64,000 nucleotides of DNA from Callipepla californica brunnescens (Eukaryota; Chordata; Aves; Galliformes; Odontophoridae), in the NCBI GenBank assembly GCA_023055505.1, contig JALIRH010000007.1:29741720-29805719 (forward strand), given 5' to 3'. How positions within the stretch are numbered: position 1 is the stretch's first letter; each line of letters starts with the position of its first letter. Shown here piece by piece: positions 25,206-37,915 of the stretch. The notes below the pieces were generated by a model. It saw only the letters and a list, made by a program, of their open reading frames with translations. It made no database searches and was not told where the DNA came from. Made by a program: the position numbers and the translations under genes.

Positions 25206-28200
25206 GTGTATATTAGAGTTGTCCATACACTGCTGGAAGACTATTTAAACTACTATGATTTCCTACAGTATGTTCCAATAGAATTTGAATAGTAAAGGGA
25301 AAAGGATTTGGCTTTTTGCAATTGAGATACAGCTGCAAAGAAAGTCTTGAAGCACAGAGAAACACAACTCTTAAGCTGTGCAGAGATACATTACCTTTCT
25401 TGTTAATATTAAATTGTTTTGAGGACATGGACTTACAAAAGTACATGCTGGTTTAAGCCATATGAAATTATTTGACAGGCAAGTGTTAAAAGCAAACATA
25501 ATCTCTATATCTAGTTTTATTATAGGAAATCTTTGCCTTTTCCTTTTTCTTAAAGCTTGAGAGTACTTTATTTTAATGTAAGCAACTCATAGTAGTGAAG
25601 AACTAATTCCCGGCCTAAGAACATCCTTCATCACTTCTTGCTTCTTGTCAGAAAAGGTATTCTCCTCCACTGGTAACATACGCCAGGAATCTCCCTGCAG
25701 GACTAGCTTTACACTGTCTTGAAACATCAAAATGCTGAACTTGCAGTCCTTAGAGAGCAGTTTCTTCCCACAGAATGTGAAAGTCATCTTGAAGGTTTTT
25801 TCTTTTTCTTTTTTTTAAAGGAAAATCTGTGCAATATAATATGCACCTTTCTCCTATCTTCTCCTTTCTGGTGCATTTGCCACTAAGAGGGTTCTGATGA
25901 ACTTTACTGTGTGCACTGCAGCTGCAAGGTATGTGTGGCTCAGCTGGGGGTAACCGTAGGCAAATAATGTTTATAAATATTTTTGTCAATAAGGCTTGCT
26001 ACCCTTTGGCATCATGTTGTTGTGTCTCTGCAACTCTGGGGAGCAAGTGTACTTGAAAGCAGAGGTATCTGGAAAATCAAGTAACTTGTTATGGAAATGT
26101 TTGTACAAAAATGCTCTCTCAGGATAAAAGACTTTTCTGTTTTGTTGATGAAATATTCACTGAACATGGGCTGAATTCTTGCAAATCATTTTAGAGCAGA
26201 AATAAAGGGATTATTCTTGTTAGTGAAGAGGAGGTCACCCAGTTTTAGAAATGAGGCTTTCTTGCATGATTTACATGGCAAGTAAAAAAATGAAGGCTCA
26301 TTTATCAGTTTGTGAATTAACCATAGGATAAAATGTAGTCATACATTCATTAAACAATAGAAAAATATCCCAGCATATCTACAGATAATTTGCTGCTAAA
26401 TTTTTCAGATAAGTAATTTGTGAAAATTAATTTGATTAGCTTTGATTGGTGTGCTAAGTACCCATCATTAAAACCTCATTGTTTTATTTAGTTGCAGATT
26501 TTTGAATATGGCCATTTACATTATCTATAATGCAGCGTTTAACTATTATCTATTCATCTATTATTTGTTATCAGTGATCCACTCCCTAGCCAGATGACTT
26601 CAGTTCTATGAACCACAAATTATTTAGCTGCAAGTTTCTCTAGAAAAGAATCGTATGAATAAATTGCAAAGTTGGGCCATAATCCCTTAATGTAAATGTT
26701 GATAAGTTTTCTACCTGCAGCATGCCTTTTACTGAATTCTTATATTTGAAAAGTTTGTGCCTCTGTTTAAGTAGCAGTATGGAAACTCTTTTCAAATAGC
26801 ACTTTGCATTCCAGAATTGAATTTAAACATAGAAACAGGCAGATCCAAATTTGAATGTTGAATTTTCTTTTTTAAATAATAATTAAAAAAAGTCTGCTTC
26901 TGATGAAAGTGTAATATACTATTAATGAAATAGAGTATATCTTAAATTGTAGTATAAAGATATAGCATTAAAAATCTTTTTCTTTTGTTGTTGAAAACAT
27001 TATTTCCTAACTTCCCAAAGGAAAAATCATGAGAAAACTGGGAAAAAATAAAAAGACTACTCACTCTAGAAAACAAAAACCTTTTTGTTCTATTAAACTC
27101 TCTTAATGAGAGAGTTTATCCCAAGTCTTTGTTTTGCAGATGCTCTTCTGCTTTTTTTAATATCTCTTACACAAACAAGAGATGCATTCTTCTAAAATGC
27201 TTTTGAAAATTTCCTGGAAAAGATCTCCTGGTAGCTTTTGTACTTGGCACAAAGCAGTTCAGTACAGCAGTTGTGAAATAAAATAAAAACGTTGTTCAGC
27301 AAGATGAGGAAACTCATTTCTAATGTCAAAATGGGAGAAATTCAGTTCCCTACCTAAACAGTCTATTAGGATGATACATTGCCCCCAGTGCTAGATTTCG
27401 CAGTTTACCTAAGGTCTCAGGAATCAGGTAAATGTATGACTATGTAAGATTATCTTCCTGCTTTCTAAATTCTACCAACACCATAATTCAAGATTGATGC
27501 TGTAATAATATCAGGGTGTACTGTGAAAACTGCAAATGTCTTCCTAAATGTGTCAGTTGGTACTATATAGGGGAGGTTGCGAAGAACTCTTAACGTAAAT
27601 AGACAATTCTCATCATATTTTCTGGCAGTCTTTCTCGAGGAGGTACTTAGCAGTTATGAGGACTCATGCCTCACTACTCTCATGGTGTTTGTAAACCAGT
27701 CTGTAGAGGAAGAAGGAGGAGAGTTCCACAGTGAGAACGCAGGCAAGTAGAATGTCCTGCCCTTTCTCACGAGGCTGTCATGGCCTTGCTCTGATGAGAT
27801 ATTTTGCCTTACAATGGAAGGCACAGGCAGCTCTTAGTCAGAGGGACTTCCCACATTTTCAAGTCCCCTGGGACTTTAGTTCCTGCTGAAGCTCCACCCT
27901 TCCCTCCCTCACTGTCAAAATACAAGAGGGTACCACTGAGAGGAGAAGGGGCAGAAGGAGCATGAGTAGCTCTCTGCCAAGGTGGAGAGGTGGCCAAGTT
28001 CTGTACTCTGCTTCCCACGGAGGGGGAGTGCGAATGACACCTCACACACAGCACTCTTTAAGAAGAGGGGGGGGGAAGGATTGCTTGGGAGTGTAGTCCT
28101 GCCTTAGAAGCCAAGAAGGTCATGAACCTGACATGGCTCTCACAGAAAAAGGATTATTAAAAACAATCTGGGGAGAAGTCTGCCTAGTAGAACAGAAAAT

Positions 28201-28589
28201 AGCATTATTGCTGGAGCAGAAGCAAGTATGAAATCCTGGAACATACTCATAAACATGACACATTTTTATTAAAAGTTTGAGTTTCCAGCAAAACTTCTCT
28301 GACCCAGGTCTCTGTCACCATATGACAGTGTAAAAGCTATTGAAGCCAGGAGTGTCATTTGAGCACACATTTTTATTTTCTGTAGAAAATAAAACAGGTA
28401 GAACAGATAAATAGCCACTAATACTCTCCAGTGAATCACCAGCTGTATTTGATGTAATGTGCAATATATTCTTCAGACTTGCTACACATCTCACTCAAAA
28501 TTAGAGGTTACTTTGCTGCACATCATGTCTTCTGGGACAAAGTTCCTGCAAAGCTCCCAGCTACAATGATGAACTTTTCATCTGCAAAA
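25206..28589. other. Unique AT-rich DNA with a 10-bp hairpin
   Basis: No gene is supported. Contains the hairpin at 27094-27118 (own entry) and a run of G at 28068-28074. The stretch at about 27640-28060 is GC-richer, with an 81-codon minus-strand frame that has no domain. Confidence 0.5.
27094..27118. repeat. Perfect 10-bp inverted repeat, 5-nt loop
   Basis: The arms TAAACTCTCT (27094-27103) and AGAGAGTTTA (27109-27118) are exact reverse complements around TAATG. No adjacent gene gives it a role. Confidence 0.88.
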
Positions 28590-28732
28590 GCCAAAGCACT
28601 TTGGGAAGCAGAGCAATATCATGGTACTCATGTTATAGATGAGTAAACTAAGATACAAGTTGAATTTGTGCTAGATAAGTTGGAAAGTCAGAGACAGCAG
28701 CTGAAATAAGAACTACGGGTCCTTAAATTTTT
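28590..28732 (-). mobile_element. MIR-like ancient SINE relic
   Basis: The plus strand reads CCAAAGCACTTTGGGAAGCA, then ATGTTATAGATGAGTAAACT...AGATACAAGTTG, then AGTTGGAAAGTCAGAGACAG and AAGAACTACGGGTCC. This reproduces the order of MIR core elements in reverse orientation (caaagcgctTT..., tacagatgaggaaactgaggc, gtggcagagc, the tRNA-derived gaacccaggtc). It is strongly diverged, as expected for an insertion older than birds. Confidence 0.6.
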
Positions 28733-29047
28733 CCTTTCCCTTGTGTTCATGCTGCCTTCTATAAAAGCTACTTCACCATAGAAGTGATATGACTTAGCAC
28801 TCAGCTACTTAGATGGAAATGTTTTTCTGATGCATGATTTTCTTCAGATAAAACAAGGATGATTGATTAAAATTAAGGAATATGTATTAACTCAGCTGGA
28901 AAACTCATTGCGTAAGAATGGAGATCTTACACAGCTGTCTGTTTAGTATGCTAATTTGCATTTCTTCCATGCCACCTCTCCTGGGAGTACCCTATTTCTC
29001 CCTCCTACTTTATAAACTTCTGAGGGAAGGTGAAAATCGTGAAAGCA

Positions 29048-29058
29048 GGACTCGAACC
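29048..29058 (-). other. tRNA B-box-like word
   Basis: The minus strand reads GGTTCGAGTCC, an exact match to the RNA polymerase III internal B-box consensus, preceded by ATA and followed by TGCTTTCA. A T-arm with four paired bases can be drawn, but no complete cloverleaf or convincing A-box at the right distance is present. It may be a relic of a tRNA-derived SINE, or chance. Confidence 0.35.
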
Positions 29059-29139
29059 TATGTTTTAAGTTGTGCAAGACCTATTTTCATTCAATAAGGA
29101 GAACTTTTGTTTAGAAGATAACTCTTCTAAAGTTGTCTG

Positions 29140-29314
29140 AGCAGGTTGCCCAGAGGTGGTGGATGTCCTTGTCCATGGAGATATCCAGGATCAGACTGTA
29201 TGGGGCCCTAAGAAACAGGATCTGTCTGTAGGTCTCCCTGTTCATTGCAGGGGAGTTGGTCTAGATGACTTCTGTGAACCCCTTCCAAATCAAACAGTTC
29301 TATGATTCTATGAT
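29140..29314 (+). mobile_element. CR1 3' end
   Basis: Starts with AGCAGGTTGCCCAGAGGTGG, passes through GTCCATGGAGATATCCAGGA and TCATTGCAGGGGAGTTGGTC, and ends in TTCTATGATTCTATGATG, the doubled 3' octamer. Only the non-coding 3' end and the last few codons' worth of sequence remain. The well-preserved tail suggests it is younger than the MIR relic 400 bp upstream. Confidence 0.93.
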
Positions 29315-31739
29315 GAAGGAAATAAAAAAGAGATAGTGATGAGAAAGGAAAGCTGTTTGTCTCTAAGATGAATCAAATAAAATGTTCAGTGATCAAGATT
29401 CAGTAGGTGAGGTAAAATACTTGTGATTTCAGTGTCTCTCACTCACAGTAATAGCGAACAATTTCTGGAAAACTAAAGCATAACTGAAACAAACTTCTGC
29501 AATGATGTTTCAAATAATGTGAGAGTTTACACTGAAGCTGGTTGTGCTGCATGAATTAAGTGGATGGATGGGTCATCAGGTCTGGTGGACAAGTATCTGT
29601 TGTTTTTTTAGACTCTTTGTTTTAATTCTAAATAGACTATTGTGGAGATGTGTTGAGATGGAGATCTTAGTAGCAAGGGCACAGCTAGTCCCTGTTAGGA
29701 TCTCTGCATAGGAAGGGCCTAAGAAGCTGAGCTGGCTGAATGCCTAGAGTACAGCACCAGGGAGCTCTGCGTGATGCTGTTGTATGACGGATATGAGGTC
29801 AATCCCTGGTGACATTTCTTAAATCATACTGATTCCTGGAAAGACAGTGACAAAACTCCTACTGACTTCATAAGAAACAAATTCAGACCACAGGTCAGGG
29901 TCACAAAAAGGCCTGTGACACACCTGGAACAGAAACTCTCTGACTTCTCTTATTACCTTAATAAAAAAATCCATCTTTCTTCCCTTTATGAACAGAAGCT
30001 CCTCCCATTCCAACACATTTTTTTTTTCCTGAAGTATTTGGGACTGTTTATTTATGGTCCCAATTTACCTTGGTAGTTTGAATACTTGCCCATTTCCCTG
30101 GAAAATTTTCTACCTTCAAGTGGTCTACATTATAAACTGTAGCTATAACAAAGACCTCCTAGTGCATGGGGGAAAGTTCATTTCTATAGAAAAACGGAGT
30201 GAAATTATAGTTTTTATTACACTTCATTTTCAGCCCTTACCTTTCTATGGCCTTTGCCTTTTTACTTCTATAAACTGGATCATTATTGCCCTAAATCCTT
30301 AAACTGTCCTTTTAACCGGAGTTGCTGTACTATCCAGTCCATACAGCATTCTCATCAAATCCAGTTTGTAAACATTCCTGAGGCACTCAGAGGACAGATG
30401 ACGGTATGTTTGGAAATACATTATAAAATATTTTATTTCCTGTAGCTTAATGGAAACTTAGGATGGTGTCCTAAGAAGAATTTATGTGACATACTGAGAA
30501 GTCTTTTACCACTGAGGGCAATGTGTTGAGCATCAGCCCAGGGCCCAGGGTGTGCTCTGGTTTACATGGGGCTTTATTTGGTAAGCACTGCAGAATATAA
30601 GAGTAGGTTGGAATAGCTGGGAAGCAAATTATTTCTTCATGTGTGCTTATTGGATGCATGCACTGGTGTGAAACTGTGGTTTAAAGCAACTGTGTTTTGG
30701 CAGGGCAGTTCTGATAGTGAGCTGAATACTGACCAGCTAACCCATTGGAGAGCTGTGGCTGTTTAACTCTGGGAAAGCTGGGGGGTGGGGAGCTCTCATT
30801 CAAAAAAAGAGATTCTGGAATATAGAGAAAATGTTTCCTTCCCAATCTGGGGCTCCAGCAGGAGAACCAAATCTAGAGTCTTTAAAGACAAAAACCTTTA
30901 TTTTCTACTGAGAGCCACCATCAGTAGTTTGTGCCGTAATCTTCCCTACAGTCAGCAATAAACTTACATTCTGGCACAGTTCTTAAACCATCCAAACTGC
31001 CTTTTATTTGCTTAGGTATTGTATTCCTTGATAGGACTTTTCTTATTAACTGACATCCATAGAGAAGTGCTAATTTCTTGAAACAAAGCATTTGATGGAG
31101 AAATGCCAATGCCATGAGACACTGCCAAGACACAGAAAACATACAGTAGAAACTCACCTAGTGGGGTGATTCCTCATTATTTCATCTGTTGTGCTGCTAA
31201 CAGGAGAGGATCCATCAAGAACTGTTTTATCCTGGCTGTTCATTCTTAATTCTTCAAGATAATCTTGCTAGAAGATAGGATTAGCCTAAGGATTAAACAT
31301 ATAAAAACAAGTATAGTTTTAAACTTAACATTTTAATGTCTGACGGTGGAAAACAGTTTAATTTCCATTTGCAAAAAGAGCTCTCAATGACAGATAAAAC
31401 ACACTAATGAAAAAATGGAATCTATCTGTCACCTATGAAGTGAAATTGTTGATAAATTGAGCTTCAGTATTTACCTACATGCATCTAAGGGTATGGCTAC
31501 AGTGACCAACATTTCTGTCCATCTTCCTGGCTCTGAGTGTTTTGCGAGCATTGTGTTGTTGTCCAAGTTTTATTATCATTCTGTTTTTCTCCATTGTGAG
31601 ATTTCCTTGCTTGATCACAGTTTTGGGGTTCCTAAGAATGTGGCAGTTCTCTCCAGCAAAGACATTCAGTTTTCAAATGCTAGGTGAGAATGTGAGCTAG
31701 TTTATTTATTCTTAAAATATCCTAAATGTCCTGAAACTG
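29315..31739. other. Unique DNA, nothing recognised
   Basis: Open frames are at most about 82 codons and have no domain. A T-run lies at 30018-30028. Confidence 0.55.
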
Positions 31740-31908
31740 TTTTCTTTTCTTTTCTTTTCTTTTCTTTTCTTTTCTTTTCTTTTCTTTTCTTTTCTTTTCT
31801 TTTCTTTTCTTTTCTTTTCTTTTCTTTTCTTTTCTTTTCTTTTCTTTTTTTCTTTTCTTTTCTATTCCATTCCATTCCATTCCATTCCATTCCATTCCAT
31901 TCCATTCC
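31740..31908. repeat. Compound (TTTTC)n-(ATTCC)n microsatellite
   Basis: About 24 copies of TTTTC at 31740-31862 with one interruption near 31846-31851, followed directly by nine exact copies of ATTCC at 31864-31908. Both units are five bases long. On the minus strand the second block is (GGAAT)n. The KEKKR-type and MEWNG-type open frames here are products of the repeat. Confidence 0.97.
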
Positions 31909-31928
31909 AGCTCACAGTTGAAATTACT

Positions 31929-31972
31929 GTATTGTCATACATACATGGCTGTATTTTCATACATACATGGCT
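31929..31972. repeat. 22-bp tandem duplication
   Basis: Two adjacent 22-bp units, at 31929-31950 and 31951-31972, differ at a single base. Each contains TCATACATACATGGCT. It begins 20 bp after the compound microsatellite ends. Confidence 0.93.
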
Positions 31973-34900
31973 TAGCCTCTTAGGCTGTGCCTGATTTGTA
32001 CCTATGGAACTGCATTAAATAACTGTTTTTAAAATTGGGATCACAGAATAATTAATTTGTTGTTTCTTAAAAAATGCACTACTTTTGTTTGAGTGAGTGT
32101 GTTTAAGACTGCATCTTTTTATTGTTGGTGTTGTTTCTACCTCAAACATGCGGCAGTCCTTTCTTAAGAGAATGCTTGAGCTGTCACCAAAAGTCAAACT
32201 TACAGGTCCCGGCTGCTCTGAAAAAACTGCAGTAATTCAGCTAGGGATTGAGCATCCCCTGAAAGATGAGAGCTCAGATGTCTCCCGTTATCAGTTTATC
32301 AAGCTGAGAGGAATCTACTGTCCTTTTTAATTTATCCCACTGTATTGCAGTAAGTATAATTCCAGCTACAAAATTAACCCTTTCTGAAGGTTTTACTGAT
32401 TATTTCTAATGTACCTTTATGAAAAGAAGTGTTGAATTTTTTTTTCTGCTTTTCTTTAACTAGAAGCTTATACCAGGAACATTATTATGTGGCCATAATA
32501 GCTCATAATAGAGTTCTTATTGTAGAAACATATCATGTTGAGACTTTAATGAACTTGAAAAGGAGATAGTGAGGTACAGAAAAGTTTTACAATCTCTAAG
32601 CTTGTGTACATCAAACCAAGCAAATGTAAGTAGAAATTGCTGTGGCTCTCAACACCTTGCCTCTTCTTTCAGTTTGCAATTGTTTCCCCTTCCTCGCACC
32701 TTAGCTGACAGTTGCCTGGCTTAACAGCATTCGGAGATGGAAATGCTCAAAGAAGTGTTTGCAGTCTTGGTGTGTGAGCTTTCATATGTTTGATACTAAT
32801 AGTGTGATTAAGGGAAAGCCTGAGAAATCACAAGAGACTGAGAAGGAACATATGGCAGAAGAAGGGGTGAGGCAGAACTGGTTTATCACAGTTCATCTGT
32901 GAATAATTTGACTGGCTCATGTCCTACTCTTATTGACCGTTCTCCTGTCCTTTACTTGAAAATCAGCAGCCAGTCACACAGAGGACAAGCAGACCTCCCC
33001 TGGCTACTATGTTTCACAGGAGACTCCACAGTCTCTTAGTCATTCACTGAGGTTTGAGGTCCATGCATTACTGAGTCAGCAAAGTCAGTTACTTCCCTGC
33101 CATGCCAAGGAATAATGACAGAAGTGCTCTTCACCAGCTCAGCCAATTTGTGTCAACCCATGCATACTGATGACTCCTGAGCAACATCTGAAAAACAGGG
33201 CTTGCAGCACCTCTCTCTTCAGCATCTAATTTTCTTCAGCCTTCCAGCTTCTGTATTAAACTAAATGGGAGCATGTTACAGTTTCTTCACTGTTAAATTT
33301 CTTGCATTCTTGGCACAGTGTAATCCTAGGCCATCTAGCCCTCTGTATGCCTGGTTTACAGTTTAAGGCCAGTGTAGGCTATGCACCGACTACATTCCCA
33401 GTGTATGATTAGGTTGAGCCCGATGTGTTTCTGTGTGCAGTGAATGTGAAGCGCACCAGTCATTCTTATTCCTACAGTACGAGACATGGCCATTTTTAAT
33501 TGCAGGCTCATCCCCTTTTTCCTGAGCAGGAGAAAGTGATGTGTCTGTGATTGTATCTTGGTTGGCAGAGATGAAATGTGCTCACAACCCCTGGGAACTG
33601 CTAGAGCTACAGCATACGCAGATTGATGCCTGTGCTTTGTGGCAGAAAAAGGGTTACAGCACATAGACCTCTGCCTCTGCGATGAGTGATATGGCTTGCT
33701 AATAGCACCTTCTCCTTCCATTATTTTAAACGACTTTTCATTTTATTCATTTGTTGAATATTTAATTTAAAGTATAAGATCTCATGGTGATGACTGAGAC
33801 ATGACTAAGCAGTTTAGATCTTTGTTCCAGAAATCCTCAACCTTTTTCAATTGCTTAGAACCAAGATAAAATCACCTTTTTTTTTTTTTTTTTTGTAAGC
33901 CTGCTCATGCCATTAAAATTAATACAACACATCTTGGAAGTCTACTTAAATATAAATACCAAAAAGTGAATCTATTTTATAAGTATGCTCTAGTTTTTGA
34001 AAAAAAACGCTGTAAAGCAATTTTGTACATCCTTCCAATTTTTGTATATTTGCTAGGCAGTGTTGATAAGAAAAATGGAAATACTGTTTTTGGATATTTT
34101 TGCAAATAAATGTCATTTGAGTGTTTTTTGGAGAAAATTAAAGATATTGAATTTTCTATAGTAATGTGTACTTGCTGTTACAATTCTGACTCGCAATTCA
34201 ACATACATTTCTCCAAGTTATTCTGCATTACTTTATTATAAAAATCCTTTGAAGGAAAAATATGATTTTTAATTGGATAACTTATTCCTCCTTCTTTGAT
34301 GGAGATTAATTAACTTTATTACAAAAACAAAACAAAACAGAAAAAAAAAACCCAAGCCAAGCCAAAACAGAACAGAAGTAGCAGAATCCCTGCTTTCTGC
34401 CCTTTTCTCTCCTTTTTGTTGCTTTTAAGTCAGCACTAGTGGAACACAAGTTAATGAGGCACCTTGTGGACTAAGACCTTGGTATTACAGAAATGTTCAT
34501 TCTTTCCTTACTTTTGATTAAGCAGTGCCAAGTGATAAAGACTACACTGCTCATAAACAAACAGAATTGTGAATGATCTATAAAGTGTACGATAGAAAGA
34601 GAACAAAGAAGCTGTGGTTGTTCTGTAGTAATGCCATCCAGGCTGTGTCATTTATGTACAGTTTTCTGGCTGTATTTGCAAATACATTCTGCTACCTGAG
34701 GTCTGCTTTCTTTTCCTTTTAGCAGTCCTACTTGTGAAATATCACAGAGTGGCTAAAATCAACAAAATGATCCAAAGATGCTTAAGACTGAATCTGTGCT
34801 GCACTGTACAGTCATGGCTTCCTATAATAATTGTATCCAGTCACCAGATCCTCTGACTAAGGTAATAGGAATGGGGATTAACATCCTCTTATAATGTTGA

Positions 34901-37778
34901 CAAGGAAAATAGTAATTTGTTTTTTTGACAGACTTAGTTGAAAATTGTGCAGATAATAATTTTAAGGCACTTGGTGTGATACAAAGCTTGGATAAGTAAC
35001 ATATATACATGATGTATGAGTACATAACAATTTGGAACCTCTATTACAGAAAGATGGATATCTATCTTCTAAAATTCTGATTTGTGGAACAAATTCAGGT
35101 CTCTGCTCAGGTGAATGAAGCAGAGTCTGCGCCATGTATTCAAGTTATTTCTTGTTCACTGTAGGTGTCACAAGAGAAGCATATCACATTTACTTGTGTT
35201 AATATACTCTTGTCATCTAATCTCAAATCATCCAATGGCCTTCATCAGTTCTGTGAAATTCTTCATTCTAGTATGTAGATCTCTATGCACCGTGCTTAAA
35301 TTTTCACATCTTTGTCACATCCTGGAAAATTATTAAATTTGACTTTACAGACATCAGGAAGCAAACACAGTAGATGTTAAAGACAGTATCTGAGAAAAAA
35401 ACCACAGGTGGAGTGTACACGTAAATGTGGTAACTAATTGCTTATTCAGTTGTTGTTTTTTTTCTACCTAAAAATGTTTATCCTGGAACAGGACTAGACA
35501 CATGCTTCTGAAGACATCCAGAATCATTTTTTCCTTTACATAGCTAAGTTATTCCATATTCACCTTGGTGCTCAGATCAAGGCAGACTCCTTCTGTGAGA
35601 CAAGAAGCAGACAAGAGGAAAGCATCTGTCTTGAGGTGATGCTTACAGGACAAAAAGTTTTTAGAAAGCAACTAATGTGAATATTTTAAAAAGAAGAGGA
35701 ATTGTATCTTTTTTTATAATGAACAAACAGCTAAGCCACAGAAACATGAGTTCAGGTTTGACTATCATCTGTTCCCTAAGTTTACAAAACAGTATCTCAA
35801 AATATCTGGAAATAGAAAAAGCCTTAATAAAGCGATTGTGCTGGCTCTCATCATCTCTCCTGTTGAAATGGAGCATACAATAATTGAAGGTTTAATTTAG
35901 AGAAGGCATGCACTTACAACAGGCATCTAAAATAGGCAAGAGCTGGACTCTACTCCCTGTATCTGCTTCCTGGGCAGGTCTGAGAGATGTCAGGTTGTTT
36001 CACAAAACAGGAGCTTCTCCTGTCACCACATCCATTGACATCTCTTTCAAAACATTAAAAGAAGGCATGTCCTTGAGGGAAAGAGTATAGAATCTCAGAA
36101 ATTTCCTCCTGAAGGTTTGAGGGGTGGAATGGAAGGCCTTATCTCTCTTCTTGTCCTTTGTTTCAGAGAGTGATCTGGCCTTCACATGCTGCTTCTTTGA
36201 ATCACTTCCTGATTCTCTCTCATCTAGAGGGTTTTTGTCTCTATACCAGTGGTCCATAAAGCAGGGTTAAATTTTGACACAGGCCATTGTGTATACATGG
36301 ACATACAGTAAGCTGAAACAGTGCAGTTAAGATTCTTGATGAAAGCCTGGCATGAGAGTTTTCTGGAAAGTATATAGATGTCTAAGCATTTATTTCTGCT
36401 TCTGCTTATGAAAAGCACTGGGAACAGTGGCTGATGCTTATAGGTGGATGCTAGGGAAGGGAAGAGCACATAGTGCATTAGAAACAAAACAACTGATTCA
36501 GGATATCATTTTAACTTGATTATATGGGATGAGGTGGAAGTATATATCTATCAAACTATTATCTATCTATTTATTTATTTTTACCTAGCGCATAACTGAA
36601 GTGGATTTCTACGGCCACAAATTCTCTGTTTTAGAAAAAGTTGCTGTAATTATGAGTGGGCTGGAATAAAAGAGTCATAACTTAATGTGGTTCTAGCAAT
36701 TAAATCATCACATCATACTGAGTTTTTCTTCTGCCTTTGAAAGAAAATACATTAAAAAATGGCCAAGTGGAATCTTATTTTATTCCCTGTAACAAAATAG
36801 TGTATCTGTAAGAATCTGATCTCTTCAAAGACATTTTATATCATTAATTTTATTGCTTTAAACATTTTGGAAAAAAAAAAAACAACAACCTCTGTTTTCA
36901 GCATACATTCCTTTGGCATAAAACAAAGAATGGAATATAAGGTACACAGGGGCTTTGGTCTTTCCTTTGCCCTCGTTTTGGGCCTACAAAGCCAGAATTT
37001 ATTGTATGAACCTATGTAAGATTCTATCACCTTCCACTTTCACAAAGTACTCAGTGGAATATGGGTATCTATTCTAGCAGGCATCAGTAAATATTTTTTT
37101 CTCTGTCAGATATAAGTCAGTCTTTTTACTGTTTTATTAATCTGCCTTTTTTTTTCCCAGTAGTGTTGGGGACTTTATTCATTTTTTTGAACACTTCCTC
37201 AAATAAATATGGATGTGTCCTGTTAGGTATTTTCTAGTCCTTCCATCAACTCTGAATTGTACTCTGTAGTTGCCATCTTAATGGACATCAACAGAACTGT
37301 TAAGGAATATTATACTTAACATGAAGTCATGAAAACTTTGAATTTAAAACAAGTCTTACATATTTATTTCTTTCAGCTAGGGATGGTTGAATAAAGAAAA
37401 GAATCAGAAAAGAGTATTTCAGGCAATATAAGGCGGGACAATTTTGAATAACTCTATATTTACTTCTTTTATTAAAAGTATGTTATACACTTTTCCTCTG
37501 TACATTTCCACGGTGCTAGAAACAACACAGAAGCAGAGTAGCAGGCATCTATGATAAATATATTTTTTTATTAGAGATGTCTGTGGCTCTGAGTTTGTGA
37601 TGTTACAGAAGCCTGTAGATGATTAAGACCATGTGGCTATGTGTGGCTGAATATTTGCTTTTACATTTTACACTGTATAAATGTAAATGTGAAAAGCACC
37701 TCTCTCCTAATAAGGATTTCTAACTGAGACAGTCCTAGACTTCTTAAGAATTTGTCCATGTACTATGCATGGACATAT
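31973..37778. other. Unique DNA, nothing recognised
   Basis: Contains T- and A-runs (33879-33895, 36871-36882), an AAAAC-rich stretch at 34321-34345, and (ATCT)n/(ATTT)n at 36558-36580. The 121-codon minus-strand frame at 33356-33721 has no domain. A GC-richer patch with several CpG at 33380-33700 is unexplained. Confidence 0.5.
37753..37775. repeat. 8-bp inverted repeat abutting an LTR
   Basis: TGTCCATG (37753-37760) and CATGGACA (37768-37775) form perfect arms around seven bases, ending three bases before the TG that starts the LTR. It may be incidental. Confidence 0.75.
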
Positions 37779-37886
37779 TGTAGTAGGCGTGTCTGGGGAC
37801 TTGAGGTGTAACGAGACAGGATCTCCCCAAGCTCTGTGAATGATGTTTGATGCTAGCTTAAGGGGGCGTAGACGAAGCAAGATTAG

Positions 37887-37894
37887 TATATAAG
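37887..37894 (+). promoter_or_regulatory. TATA box of the solo LTR
   Basis: TATATAAG lies about 110 bp into the LTR and 16 bp before the AATAAA, as in compact retroviral promoters. It could in principle still start transcription towards the right. Confidence 0.6.
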
Positions 37895-37909
37895 GAGTTG
37901 TTATGCCTT

Positions 37910-37915
37910 AATAAA
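37910..37915 (+). promoter_or_regulatory. Polyadenylation signal of the solo LTR
   Basis: AATAAA shortly after the TATA box marks the R region of the LTR. It is intact and could end transcripts reading through on the plus strand. Confidence 0.55.

Noticed and set aside
29030..29115. A tRNA gene on the minus strand
   Set aside because: The B-box is exact, but no acceptor stem, anticodon arm or proper A-box spacing can be drawn.
31702..31905. MEWNG and KEKKR repeat open frame
   Set aside because: It is translation of the compound pentanucleotide repeat.
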